Shown one piece after another: positions 54,912-64,000 of a stretch of DNA of 64,000 nt. The notes under the pieces were generated by a model. The model was given only the letters and a program-made list of their open reading frames with translations, was not told the DNA's origin and searched no databases. Numbering within the stretch: the first letter of the stretch is position 1; each line of letters begins with the position of its first letter. A program made the translations under genes and the position numbers. The DNA is from Cololabis saira (Eukaryota; Chordata; Actinopteri; Beloniformes; Belonidae), in NCBI RefSeq assembly GCF_033807715.1, contig NC_084596.1, positions 41,035,458 to 41,099,457 of the forward strand, written 5' to 3'.

Positions 54912-55287
54912 GTGAGCATTTCATTATCTCCTTCTTCTCCCGTTTCCCAGAGCTATTAATCATCCGTGGTCACGTTGTGACATTTGGGTCTTTATTCCCC
55001 CAGTTCTTTTCCGAGCCTCAGTGTCAAGCTACTTCCCCTTGTCTCATTTATTTTCCCCATCAACCCCTATCTCTCCGTCCTTTTATAAGATTCATATTTT
55101 CACCAGTCGGTATGTCTCTGTTTTTCCCTGTGAAGGAGTGCTTTGCTGCCAGTTGTAAAATGGCCTTGCTGTAGTTTCCTGTCTGTTTCCCACAAGTCTC
55201 CCGCACCAGCCGAACATGGCGAGGCGCCATTCTGCCATCTGGTGGCGGGATTTATAACTGCACTGAGTGATTTTTGAAAACCGCGCA
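54912..55287. other. dab1: 3' UTR intron of dab1, unique part
   Basis: About 375 bases of repeat-free intron between the stop-codon exon and the first fold-back fragment. Nothing further was recognised. Confidence 0.5.
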
Positions 55288-55531
55288 AAAATCTGTCAGT
55301 GGAACAATATTTTTTGCTTGTAATGAGAAGATAAATCTTGTCCCATTGGCAGATTTTTCTACTTATTTCAAGTGAAAATTTACTTGAAACAGGTGAAAAT
55401 TGTCAAATAACAAGTTATTTTTCTGGTAATGACTCTTGTTTTAAGTTTAATGAGATTTTTTGACTAAAAATGAGACATTTTAACTAGAAATAAGACAAAT
55501 ATTCCTGGTAAGATTTTGAGTTTTTGCAGTG
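55288..55531. mobile_element. Fold-back MITE 'CACTGCAAAAA' family, right arm only
   Basis: It runs from AATCTGTCAGTGGAACAA to GAGTTTTTGCAGTGT and matches the right arm of 10105-10660. The left arm is missing. Confidence 0.85.
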
Positions 55532-55532
55532 T

Positions 55533-56210
55533 ACCGCTACAACTGACTTCAGTTAGTGGTATTAACGGCAGTAATGTAAACACTTCTTCCCGGACCAGGG
55601 GTCAGTGATGTCACAGCACCTTAATAATTTGAACGACTCACTGAATGACATCTTTTCAGACTTAGGTGGCCCCAAAATGGCTCTATGGCCCTGTCAGCTC
55701 AAGTTTTCGACTTCTTTCAGCATTTTTATTTGTCATACGTCCCCTTAGCGTCAACCCATCGACCTCCCGCTTCATCTTCTCTCTTTGATTTCCGATTATT
55801 CTGAGTTACGTCTTCTGACTCTGACTCTACTGCCCATATTTTTTAACAACTTGTGCTTTTTTATTATTTTACCTCTTTCCTTTTCATTTTATTCGTTATT
55901 TAAGCGTACTCTTAAATTAAATACTTTTTGAAAACGTAGAATGTGACGTAGAATTGTCAAATTGGTTTGATTCACCGCACGAATTGTTACAGATTACTTT
56001 TGTAATACTGTATTTGACCCGGTCTTTGTACGTTTTGACCGTATAAAAACGTAATTCTTGCCATTGTAAGAATGAGATGTACCTGCTGCATCTACTGCCC
56101 TTACTGTTTAACAACTTGTGCTTTTTATTATTTTACCTCCTTTCTTATAATTTTATCTCATTTTATTTGTTATTTACTGTTTAATTGTGAGACCTTTGCT
56201 GTTTTTATTT
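55533..56210 (-). repeat. Interspersed repeat, inverted partner of 35811-36850, with empty hAT site
   Basis: Read inverted it follows 35811 onward (for example AGCATTTTTATTTGTCATAC versus GTATGACAAATAAAAATGCT). At 55551-55558 it carries a single AGTTAGTG where the other copy holds a 627-bp hAT element. Confidence 0.8.
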
Positions 56211-56213
56211 CAG

Positions 56214-57820
56214 GTTTTGATGCTCTCGAGGCCAAGAGATGACTGACAGTGAGCAGCAGCTTCTCTCTCAGATGGATTACACATATCTGCTCTCTTTCTT
56301 TCTCCTTCTTGTTTTTTTTTCACTTTCGACGTATAAAGGATATCATAAGAACTGCTTTTCCTCCAGAGGCCACACACTGTACTGTAATCCTGAACTGTCT
56401 GAAGCCCGATCACCGGACTTTGGCTTTTTTCTCATCCAATCAATTGACCCTTTCAACCAGGAAGTGACCTTCAACACAACAGGAGGGCGACTGCCTCCTC
56501 CTGCGACGGATTGGTGAGGTCGCGTCTGCGAGGAAGAGGCCTTTTCAAAGGAAAAGTGACGACGATGCAGTTTATTTTTTTCGGAAACTCTCGAGAGGAG
56601 CAGCATCTCGCTGGACGTGGACGACTTTAGGTCCGTCGACCGCCACCAGCAAAAAAACTGTGCACGGCAGTTGAATCTGCCGAGCTGCACCCGTGGCGTC
56701 GCTCCACCGGGTCAGACGTTTGCATGAACACACCTGATGTGAACTGAGCGCCGCAGCTTTCCTTCAAAGGCCTGACACTAATAAAAAAAAAAAACAAATG
56801 AGGATTATTCTTTTTCTTATTTTATAAGCTGTGAATTCTCAGACGATGATACGGAGTCATTGCAGGCGACAAAAAATGACTCCGGGGCATCAGTGCTGAC
56901 GTGAAATTTTGCCAAACATCTATTTTGTAAATAAGAATCCTCCCGACTCCCCCGACCTGAGCCTCTGTGCCATACGATAGCTCTCTGCCTCGTGGATGCC
57001 AACTACCTGTGTTCGTCTCACGCAACGCCCCACCAGCACCGCCATCTTTGTCGTCTGGACATTCGTTAAGCTTTTGCAGCAAATTTCTTTCTCTTTTTGT
57101 TCTGTTTTGTTCGTTTTTTTAATTACAGACAACGTCATCTTTTCAGTTTTTTGCAGAAATGAGCTGTGAATACGTGTTACATGATTATTCAAAATCAAGC
57201 CTGCTGTCTTTCATATTGAACTTTGCAGATGAAAGAAATGAAACAGCTTGTGACGGATGTTTCTGCTTCTTCTAGCTTTTAGATTTCCCACCTTCCCAAC
57301 TGAGGTCGCATTGTTTACAATTTTGCCTCTTGAGAGTCATATCTCTGTATGATTTCTTGAACAAATGAGCCGCGCAAACTCCTTCTAATGACAGACGGCG
57401 TAATAACCCCGAGCTCCAGGACACTAGAGTGCATTTCATTACCTTACTGAGTTGATTTTTATTGTCTGGTCACCATTCTTGTCCGGTCATTGTATACAGT
57501 AAACAGGTTATTGTTGTATCAAAGCACTTATCGTAGGTCTGCTTCACTGAGTTCAAGTTGTTGAAAAAGACAGGCCGCTTTATATAATATGATCGGTAGA
57601 AATCACTATTAACTGTTAGACTTACAGTAATAAATGGTAACTGTACCCCTGCTTGTGAAAGACGAATGAAGAATTGTCCAAAATATTTTGTAAATTTTAT
57701 TTATGGAATTAAGAATTGCCATGAAAAATGGAAAAAGGGACTTTTGTACGTCTATGACTTCCCTCATGCACTGTAACCATGCCACCGCTCAGCCACCAAT
57801 AAAATACCATGTGATTCCCG
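56214..57820 (+). other. dab1: dab1 terminal 3' UTR exon
   Basis: The acceptor TTTATTTCAG is at 56213. The sequence is non-repetitive and ends shortly after a polyadenylation signal. Other AATAAA-like motifs occur near 56780 and 57630 and could give shorter forms. The exon assignment is inferred from splice signals and the location of the only strong poly(A) signal downstream of the stop. Confidence 0.65.
57798..57803 (+). terminator. dab1: Polyadenylation signal AATAAA, dab1 3' end
   Basis: AATAAA is followed within about 30 bases by GT/T-rich sequence (GTGATTCCCGTTGTTATC), as expected for cleavage near 57820. Confidence 0.65.
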
Positions 57821-57824
57821 TTGT

Positions 57825-58355
57825 TATCTCTGCTTTTATTTCTGTTTCATTTTTCATTTCATTTTATTCTTTATTTCATTCAAAAAAATAAAATAATTCA
57901 ATACAAATACAAATGTTCTTAAATTGTGAATGAAAAGGGAGCAGAAAGAAGAAGAATCTGATCTGTTCTGCCCATTTTTCCAAGAAATAACTTCACAAAT
58001 AACAAAAATTAAGAAAAAAAAAAAAACAACTAAGTGAATAAAAAACTAAAATAAAATTACTTTTCTGTGAACTATGAGGCAGCCAGCTGCATCTTCAGGA
58101 ACCATATCTGCACTTATTGACACGTGACCATTAAATACTCTTTTTTTTGTGCAGAGATGAACTGATGGGATTGAATAAAATCTGGTTCACTTTTAACCTT
58201 TCACCTTTCCTTAAGCTTCTCCTTTTTATCATATCTGGTGTTCGCTTAATTAATCCAGTTGCTGTCACTGATAAACGGCTCATACACGTCTGGTTTTCCT
58301 AACATTTCCCAATGTGAGCAAGAAGTTGCATTTGAAAGGTGTGTCTCTAACGTAG
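57825..58355. other. dab1-c8b intergenic spacer
   Basis: About 530 AT-rich bases with no recognised repeats or coding sequence. Confidence 0.5.
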
Positions 58356-59064
58356 TGTCTGATTATGGCAAGCCGTTTTAATATTTAACAGCTATACTGG
58401 ATATTTGTTGCAGATATCCGCAATTCAATTCTTCCTAGTCAAAAGAGCATTTCAGAAATCTACAATTACATTCTTCCTGTCCACAATTGTTATTTCAGAT
58501 ATCCACAACGTCATTCTCTACCCAGGACAAATGACGTCACTTTTGCCATTCATGTGTTTGGGGTTTCTAATTACAGATATCTACAATTCAGTTGCAGATA
58601 TTTGCAATGTGAATTACTGATATCTGCAACTGAATTAAGACTAGCTGTAATTCCAGTTTCAGATATCTACAATCTAATTCTGACTAGTCCTAATTCCAGT
58701 TCAAGATATCTTTAATTCCCCTCAATCCAAGATATCTACATTGTCCTTTGTAGATATCTTAAATTAAGTTTTGACTAGTCAGAACCAAGTTGTAGATATC
58801 TCAAACTGGAATTACGGATAGTCATAATTTCATTAATTTAATTGAAATGTATTTTATTAGGAGATATTTCAAATTGGACATATCTTTAACTTCCATTCTG
58901 CCTAGTCAAAATGACGTTATAGATATCTTGAATGACAATTCTGACTAGTCACAATGTAATTACAACTAGTCAAAATGCAGTTGTAGAAATCTGCAATGTT
59001 AATTCCGGATAGTCAAACTTAGCCTTTAACATTACATGTTAAAAAGTCTTGCCATAGTCTGATA
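58356..59064. mobile_element. TIR element with 'AGATATCTACAATT' palindromic minisatellite
   Basis: The terminal repeats TGTCTGATTATGGCAAGCCG and, inverted, TATCAGACTATGGCAAGAC enclose about 600 bp of degenerate units. Each unit contains GATATC (itself palindromic), a CAATTC-type spacer and CTAGTC/GACTAG. It is organised like the GTCGAAATG elements but unrelated in sequence. Confidence 0.75.
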
Positions 59065-59104
59065 GGTAAACGTCTACTTTGATGTCAACATACTGCCATG
59101 TGTC

Positions 59105-60120
59105 ATGATGGGGTAGAGTTGGGACCGAGGTGCAGGAGAGACGAGGAGGCAGGACCTCCAGAAAACAGGGGCCAGATTCACCAGTATGTTCTTAAGAACG
59201 ATCTTAAGAAATGTCTTAAGATCTCAAATTAAGAAGTTCATAAGATCGTTCCTAAGTGAAATTCCTCAATATTTTCTTAAGAACTGTCATTTCTTATGAA
59301 TTTCTTATTTTTCCTACTTAAGATCTTCTTAAAATATGTCATTGCATTGCACGAACAAATAACATTTATACAGGTAGTTTGTGTCTTAACCGTCAGTCAC
59401 TCACTAAACATGGAGAAGGAGAAAAAGAGATGCAGGAACTTTTCAAGGTTCTGGTGGATGAGATTAATGTGCGAAAAAAAATACCATTGGGGAAAACTAA
59501 TAATTAACTACCAAGCTAACTAACATGCTAACAATCAGTTAACAGGCTCTTTGTGTAATTAATTACAAAGTATATCCTCAAACTATGACCTACTAGTCTA
59601 AACTTGTCTAAAATGTGTTGAAAAAGTTGATATTAGAGTCTTACCTTTTCACAGAAGACATTTTAAGACAGGTCAAGGTTGTCTTAAAGTTAAGAAAAAA
59701 GTCAAGAACAAATTTGAGAACTTTTATTTCAAGAATACAATTTATTCTTAAGTTTTTTCTTAAGAAGAAACTTAAGAAGAAAGTTGAGAAAATACTTAGA
59801 ACTTTTTTGGAGAATAACTTCTTCTCCTTTTTCTTCTTAAGACTGAAAAAAAGACAGAAAAAAATTACACTTAAGAAGATTTTTTTTCTTAAGAATGTTT
59901 TGTGAATCCGGCCCCTGGGATTTAATAGCCAAAGTGCTGCTGAGCAGGATCTACAAAAACAAGAGCTTGAGCATGAAAAATAAAATAAAAAACCATGACG
60001 TGACAGGGAGCAGGGCAAAGACAATACAAGATATACAGAGAACTTGACGAGATACAGGTGCAAACAATCAGGGCAGATTGGAACAAGGGAAGTTCAGATG
60101 TAACTTAAACACAAGGACAC
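59105..60120. repeat. Interspersed repeat shared with 42190-43140, interrupted
   Basis: It shares blocks AGGAGAGACGAGGAGGCAGG, GTGCTGCTGAGCAGGA, AGGTGCAAACAATCAGGGCA and CTTAAACACAAGGACACAGG with the 42-43 kb copy. It lacks that copy's 564-bp fold-back, but has its own insertion at 59166-59917. Confidence 0.65.
59166..59917. mobile_element. hAT-like fold-back 'CAGGGGCCAGATTCACCAG' rich in CTTAAG
   Basis: It starts CAGGGGCCAGATTCACCAGT and ends TTTGTGAATCCGGCCCCTG. The terminal parts consist of TTCTTAAGA palindromic repeats, so both arms can pair. No clear target duplication is seen. The short frames inside come from TTAAGAA repeats. Confidence 0.8.
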
Positions 60121-60124
60121 AGGG

Positions 60125-60333
60125 GAGAAAAAAGTCGAAATGTCAAGATTAAGGTTGAAATACAATTTCAAGAAGATAGTTGAAATTTTGCCTTTTTTTT
60201 CAACATTTCAACTTTATTCATGAAATTTTGACTTTTTTCTCAACATTTCAACTTTTTTCTCAACATTTTGAAAAAAAAATCTTCCTCCTCTAAAATATAA
60301 TTTTTATTTTTCTCTTGTCTGTCCCTAATACTC
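60125..60333. repeat. 'GTCGAAATG' minisatellite element, partial copy
   Basis: It runs from GAGAAAAAAGTCGAAATGTC to CTCTTGTCTGTCCCTAATAC, the right terminus of the family. It abuts the repeat ending near 60120. Confidence 0.7.
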
Positions 60334-60651
60334 TTAGAGAAAACCCCAAAACCGTGACATGAACTCATAACCGTGACACTTTTACTTTATTAGTAGTACA
60401 GGTAGTTCTACTTTTTTTTTACTTGGAATGAGTAAACGGCAGCTGAATTGTGTGATTGTGCCACTCTGGAAACTCCAGTCTGAGTTACTCAAAGTTCAAA
60501 GGTCAGAGAAAAGCAAACAGGACTCGGGATTGAACCACACATCTGTCACATTTAGTTCATTACAGCAGCGTCATTCACCATTCTCATTTATAGTAAACAT
60601 CACACTTTCCAGCCATTTCAGGTGCAGTTTTTACACAATGAGATTATGCTG

Positions 60652-60696
60652 ACTGAAAATACTGCAAATACTGCAAATACTGCAAATACTGCAAAT
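60652..60696. repeat. 9-bp tandem repeat ACTGCAAAT, five units, upstream of c8b
   Basis: ACTGAAAAT followed by four exact ACTGCAAAT units. It lies about 260 bp upstream of the c8b start codon and could contain C/EBP- or POU-like half sites; this is inference. Confidence 0.9.
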
Positions 60697-60699
60697 ACT

Positions 60700-60953
60700 C
60701 TTCTGGCTGCCCGCCGAAACACCTGTCTGTTTAATCACGCTTTAGGTTCGGGTCTAACCTGCCGGAGACGCCCCTCAGACTTTCATTTAGCGCACTAACA
60801 TCTGGCTCCGTGGCTGTGATGATATGTGGCACTGGCTCCGTGTGTGATGTGAACTGGTGAGTTGTTATCAGGGCGAGTATTGATCCGTGTGTGTTTACAC
60901 AGAGAGCTGAGTGGTGCCGTCTCCTCCGTCACAGCGGGCCATAACACACTATC
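60700..60953 (+). promoter_or_regulatory. c8b: Probable c8b proximal promoter / 5' UTR
   Basis: A unique sequence directly upstream of the c8b signal-peptide exon. It contains TGTTTAC (about 60893-60899), a FOXA/HNF3 core, and TATTGATC (HNF6-like). These fit liver expression, which is the known site of C8 synthesis. No TATA box is evident and the transcription start is not defined. Confidence 0.4.
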
Positions 60954-61036
60954 ATGTTTCCTGCGATGGTGCAGGCGAGGGAGCTCAGCTCTCACAGCCG
61001 TCTACTCTGGATTACTCTGAGTTTGGTGCTGCTCAG
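60954..61036 (+). CDS. c8b: c8b exon 1: signal peptide
   Basis: The ATG at 60954 opens MFPAMVQARELSSHSRLLWI then TLSLVLL, a basic N-region and a hydrophobic core typical of a secretory signal. A second in-frame ATG at 60966 is an alternative start. The exon ends in phase 2 before GTAGGA and completes a Ser codon with the first base of exon 2, keeping the frame open. C8 beta is a secreted liver protein that joins C5b-7 in the membrane attack complex. The assignment rests on the frame join and the exon 2 identity. Confidence 0.82.
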
Positions 61037-61052
61037 GTAGGAGATTCACCCG

Positions 61053-61740
61053 CAGATGTGTCTTCAGTATTCACATTCATTACTCAGGTAGAAGTATAGA
61101 TACTAGAGTTTAAAAATACTCCTGTAGAAGTTGAAGTATCAACTCAGGTTTTTTACTCAAGTAAAAGTATAAAAGTACTGGTTTCAAAACTACTTAAAGT
61201 ATAAAAGTAAAAGTAATGTAAGGGGGAAAAAAGCCATTAAGGACAAAAGCCATTGAAAATGAATGTATCTTAGTATAATGTAAATATATTAAAGAAGCAT
61301 ATATGTGTACTATTGAGCATTAACATGTGTTTCAGAGAGCAGGAGATATGATGACTAGTTGCCTATAAGTATTGTAATGGTGCAAAAAGTCAAACTTCAG
61401 AGGCATGTTATCATTTATCCTAACCTTTATTGGAATGTACATCCAAGTTTAGTTGCAGGAATCTGAGGGAACGGATGTAAGAACAAAACTGGACAAGAAC
61501 ATCTGAAACAACCACAACCAAATTCACTCTATCCGGATGGAGCAATTTAACTGGATAGTTTTTATTAAAGGCCGAAATGAAATAGAGAAATGAGGCTGAT
61601 TTTAAAATGTAAGGAGTAAAAAGTACAGATAATTGCGTGAAAATTTAAGGAGTAGAGGTAAAAAGTCGTCTGAAAAATAATTACTCCAGTGAAGTATAGA
61701 TAACTAAAATTTCCACTTAAGTAAGGTAACTTTTTTTTAA
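61053..61740. mobile_element. hAT MITE 'CAGAGGTGTC' family, copy 2, 16 bp from the c8b exon 1 donor
   Basis: It starts CAGATGTGTCTTCAGTATTC and follows the copy at 23191-23909 almost base for base to AAGTAAGGTAAC, where the right terminus is lost. A short tandem duplication (GTTGAAGTATCAAC) distinguishes it. It begins 16 bases after the exon end. Confidence 0.9.
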
Positions 61741-62223
61741 ATTTGCTGCTCGTGCTTAACTTCTACTGAGGTCGGAGTTGTTTGACTGTCAAAGATCCCG
61801 TGAGAACTAAAACATGGGTTTCAAAACATTTTCTTTCACAAGAAGCTGTAAGCCATGATCAGCAATATTAAATTAATAAAAGGCTTGCAATATTTCAGTT
61901 GATTTGTAATGAATCCAGAATGTATGAATGTATGCATTACAGAAAATAAAAGGACTTTATCACAATAATCTAATTTTCTGAGACAGTCCTGTATATGTCA
62001 ACAAGTACCACATTTGTTTATTTACTGCCTAAAGAGCAAAATAACCGGAGTCAAATTCCTTGTTGGACAATGTTCGAACCTGGCCAATAAAGATGATTCT
62101 GATTCTATTTTGTTATATTTAGCTTTTTTTGTTTTGTTGTTTTTATTATATTATTTTGTGCTATTTTCCCTTCATTATATTAATTCATTAATTATTAGCT
62201 GATTCAAAGCAAATATCAAATAT
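61741..62223. other. c8b: c8b intron 1 spacer
   Basis: About 480 AT-rich bases. Text near 62050-62105 (TTGGACAATGTTCGAACCTG, CCAATAAAGATGATTCTGAT) resembles the 3' end of a common fish retroposon, but no second copy occurs in the window. Confidence 0.4.
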
Positions 62224-62297
62224 CCCCCCCCCCCCCCCCCCCGATCAGAGGGTCTGGCCTGTCGTCTATGAGGGGGGGGGGGGGGGGGGGGGGGGGG
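62224..62297. repeat. C19 and G26 homopolymer pair
   Basis: A run of 19 C (62224-62242) and a run of 26 G (62272-62297) are separated by 29 bases. They can pair as a hairpin, and the G run can form G-quadruplex or i-motif structures. Exact run lengths are prone to sequencing error. Confidence 0.93.
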
Positions 62298-62403
62298 CTG
62301 ACAGATAGTCTCCCGGGTCTGTTTATACCATCATCCCTCTGTCACAGGGAAAAAGACACTCGTAACATCTCTTCCTGGTCGCCAAAAATGTCCTTTAGAC
62401 TAA

Positions 62404-63272
62404 TAGTCCATGGGCCAGACCAGATATCAGCACCACTCAAGGTGACCAAACTTACTTATGATTTTTGAAAATATCCACATCTATATATGATATTCTGGTA
62501 TGATAACCTTCCTGAGATGCAGCTGTATCATAATTATCAGCTCATGAAGTCACCACCCCCTTCATCCTTATGGTCCTGTGAGTATTCCAGTTTTTGTATT
62601 TTTTTTTTTTTGTATTTTGTATTTTGTGTTTTTAAAACTAAGCTGATTCCTTATCTCATTGTTATGTCCTTTATGTATTTGCAAGTGACATTAACCTAGT
62701 GGCTGTTATAGTTTCATAGGAGCCTAATGATGCTCGTCTAGTTTAAGGCTCACAATGACCGGTAACAACAATATAGTAGGGGTATATTATACATTTCCTG
62801 AATCCTTATGGTCCTGTGAGTATTCCAGTTTTTGTATTTTGTGTCTCTGTTGTTCTTAGATGACACAGGGATAAAAGATAGTATATCATTTAGGCGAAAA
62901 TGCTGTAAAAATGTGTGTTGTTTATAGTTTAAGAGCTGCAGTAACCTCTATGTTGGTCAGAAAGATTCACATCTTAGCTTGAATGAATGCTTAAAAGGTT
63001 CCCTTTAAAATTATACCAAAGACAATATAGTGAAGCATTGACAGATTTCCTGTACATGAGTCTAAACCAGGATATGCAGCAGCATCTGAAATGTAATTTT
63101 CTGAAGGGGTTTTTAACTTCATGAGCTGATAACTCTGATCCAGCTGCCACTCAGGAAGGTTATCATACCAGAATATCATCTACAGATGTGGATATTTTCA
63201 AAAATGATGAGCAAGTTTGGTCACCTTGAGTGGTGCTGATAAGTGAAATTTTGGGCTCTGGCCCCTGGACTA
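62404..63272. mobile_element. Long-TIR element 'TAGTCCAYGG', copy 2
   Basis: It has the same order as 45776-46703: TAGTCCATGGGCCAGACCAG, arms of about 150 bp and the inverted end GGCCCCTGGACTA with TA outside. It lies in c8b intron 1. Confidence 0.87.
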
Positions 63273-63582
63273 TAAACTGTGAGAGACTGAAGAAGAAAGA
63301 CGTGATTCTTGACCGGGTCACAGGTTTCACAGCGTGGCAGGTGACAGGAAGGAGACCAAACACCTCTAAGTGACTAATATTATATTAAAACAATTATGTA
63401 TATTAAAGAAATAAATAAATAAAGTTGACAAGAAAAAAAGACTGGAAAAATGTTGGGCTCACATTGTATGCAAAGAAATAAAGGTCAAAATAAATCATTG
63501 TGGTTCTTTTAGAAGTCCACCTTACTTTCTTTTCTTCTCTTATCTCGTTTGTTCTGATTTGATAACCCTCTCCATTTTTCAG

Positions 63583-63730
63583 TGTAGCGACCCGGACGGC
63601 AGCGAGCCATGAGCGCCCCGGCGTCCGCGAGGCCCGAGCAGCGGGAAACCAGCTGCTAGTTCAACCGGTGGACTGTGTTTTATCAGAGTGGAGCGCATGG
63701 TCCCGCTGTGACACCTGCCAAAAGAAGAGG
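63583..63730 (+). CDS. c8b: c8b exon 2: propeptide-like segment and start of first TSP1 domain
   Basis: A 148-nt exon between TTTTTCAG and GTGAGA. The first base completes the Ser codon from exon 1. The frame then reads VATRTAASHERPASARPEQA, GNQLLVQPVDCVLSEWSAWS and RCDTCQKKR. The last block matches human C8B PIDCELSSWSSWTTCDPCQKKR at the beginning of the N-terminal thrombospondin type-1 repeat. It includes the WxxW C-mannosylation motif and the paired Cys residues. The remaining TSP1, LDLRA, MACPF and EGF parts must lie beyond the window. Confidence 0.93.
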
Positions 63731-63783
63731 GTGAGACTTTCCATGAGAATCTAGCCTGCATTAATGCAGAAAACTCATTAAAC

Positions 63784-64000
63784 CAGGGGTCTTCCACCTT
63801 TTTTAGCCCAGGGATCCTTGGATGAGAGAAAAACAGAGCAGGGACCCCTGCTTGTTTCTTATTTTTTCCCTTATTTTTTTAATGTGTTTTAAGTTTTAAG
63901 CCTGGCTTATTTATAATAACTTTTGAATGTGTTTTATTCTGCTTCTATCACCTTATTAACCAATTCCTGACTGGGTTATTAGCTACATGTGTTTACGGTT
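63784..64000. mobile_element. Start of a 'CAGGGGTCTTC' hAT-like element, cut by window end
   Basis: CAGGGGTCTTCCACCTTTTT and CAGGGATCCTTGGATGAG resemble the termini of a common fish hAT family (with CAGGGACCCCTGC nearby). Only the left part is in the window. Confidence 0.55.

Overview
The window is from a ray-finned (teleost) fish nuclear genome. The evidence is spliced vertebrate genes with long introns, together with a dense load of fish-type DNA-transposon derivatives (hAT, PIF/Harbinger, Tigger-like and TTAA-type MITEs), a tRNA-like SINE with a GGAT tail, L1-type and Rex1/CR1/L2-like LINE remnants, and long TA and CA microsatellites. No operons, CRISPR arrays, rRNA or tRNA genes were seen.

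Two protein-coding genes are present, both on the + strand. The first fills most of the window: dab1 (Disabled-1, the Reelin-pathway adaptor). Twelve coding exons run from 11986 to the stop codon at 54888-54890, followed by a spliced 3' UTR exon (56214 to about 57820). The most 5' coding exon, for the first ~22 residues, lies upstream, so bases 1-11985 are intron. Exons 1-4 of the window encode the PTB domain. Exons 4-7 encode the four regulatory tyrosine motifs (YQTI, YQYI, YQVP, YDVP). If 22 upstream residues are assumed, the tyrosines fall at 185, 198, 220 and 232, the standard mammalian numbering. Exons 8-12 encode a divergent C-terminal tail. The second gene is c8b (complement component 8 beta). 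Exon 1 (signal peptide, 60954-61036) and exon 2 (start of the first thrombospondin type-1 domain, 63583-63730) are present, and the rest lies beyond the window. The dab1-c8b order and orientation match the human DAB1-C8B neighbourhood.

Introns and intergenic DNA are mosaics of nested repeats. At least eight elements show perfect 8-bp target duplications (hAT hallmark): three copies of one MITE family (5928, 44596, 48320), two of another (26585, 32037), and single elements at 33558, 36175 and 49881; a ninth (23191) has a duplication with one mismatch. Other layers are a Myb/SANT-carrying Harbinger family (three copies), palindromic fold-back families, a 1.2-kb pentanucleotide satellite (27714-28944), six identical 50-bp repeats inside a MITE (18731-19030), a decayed THAP-domain exon (19712-19897), a Tc1-type transposase relic (41625-41879), a 5'-truncated L1 with a 14-bp target duplication (21709-22559) and a SINE with a 12-bp duplication (17895-18274).

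The points most worth following up are: (i) transposons sitting 16-40 bp inside 5' splice sites of three introns; (ii) a (GT)28 tract abutting a minimal polypyrimidine tract at a frame-breaking dab1 exon; (iii) one internal minisatellite family carried by two unrelated TIR shells; (iv) an unclassified long-inverted-repeat element with a 5-bp target duplication and NRF1/YY1-like motifs; and (v) the dab1 C-terminal exon, which lacks the mammalian proline-rich and acidic-aromatic tail motifs. I did not find a new multi-gene system.
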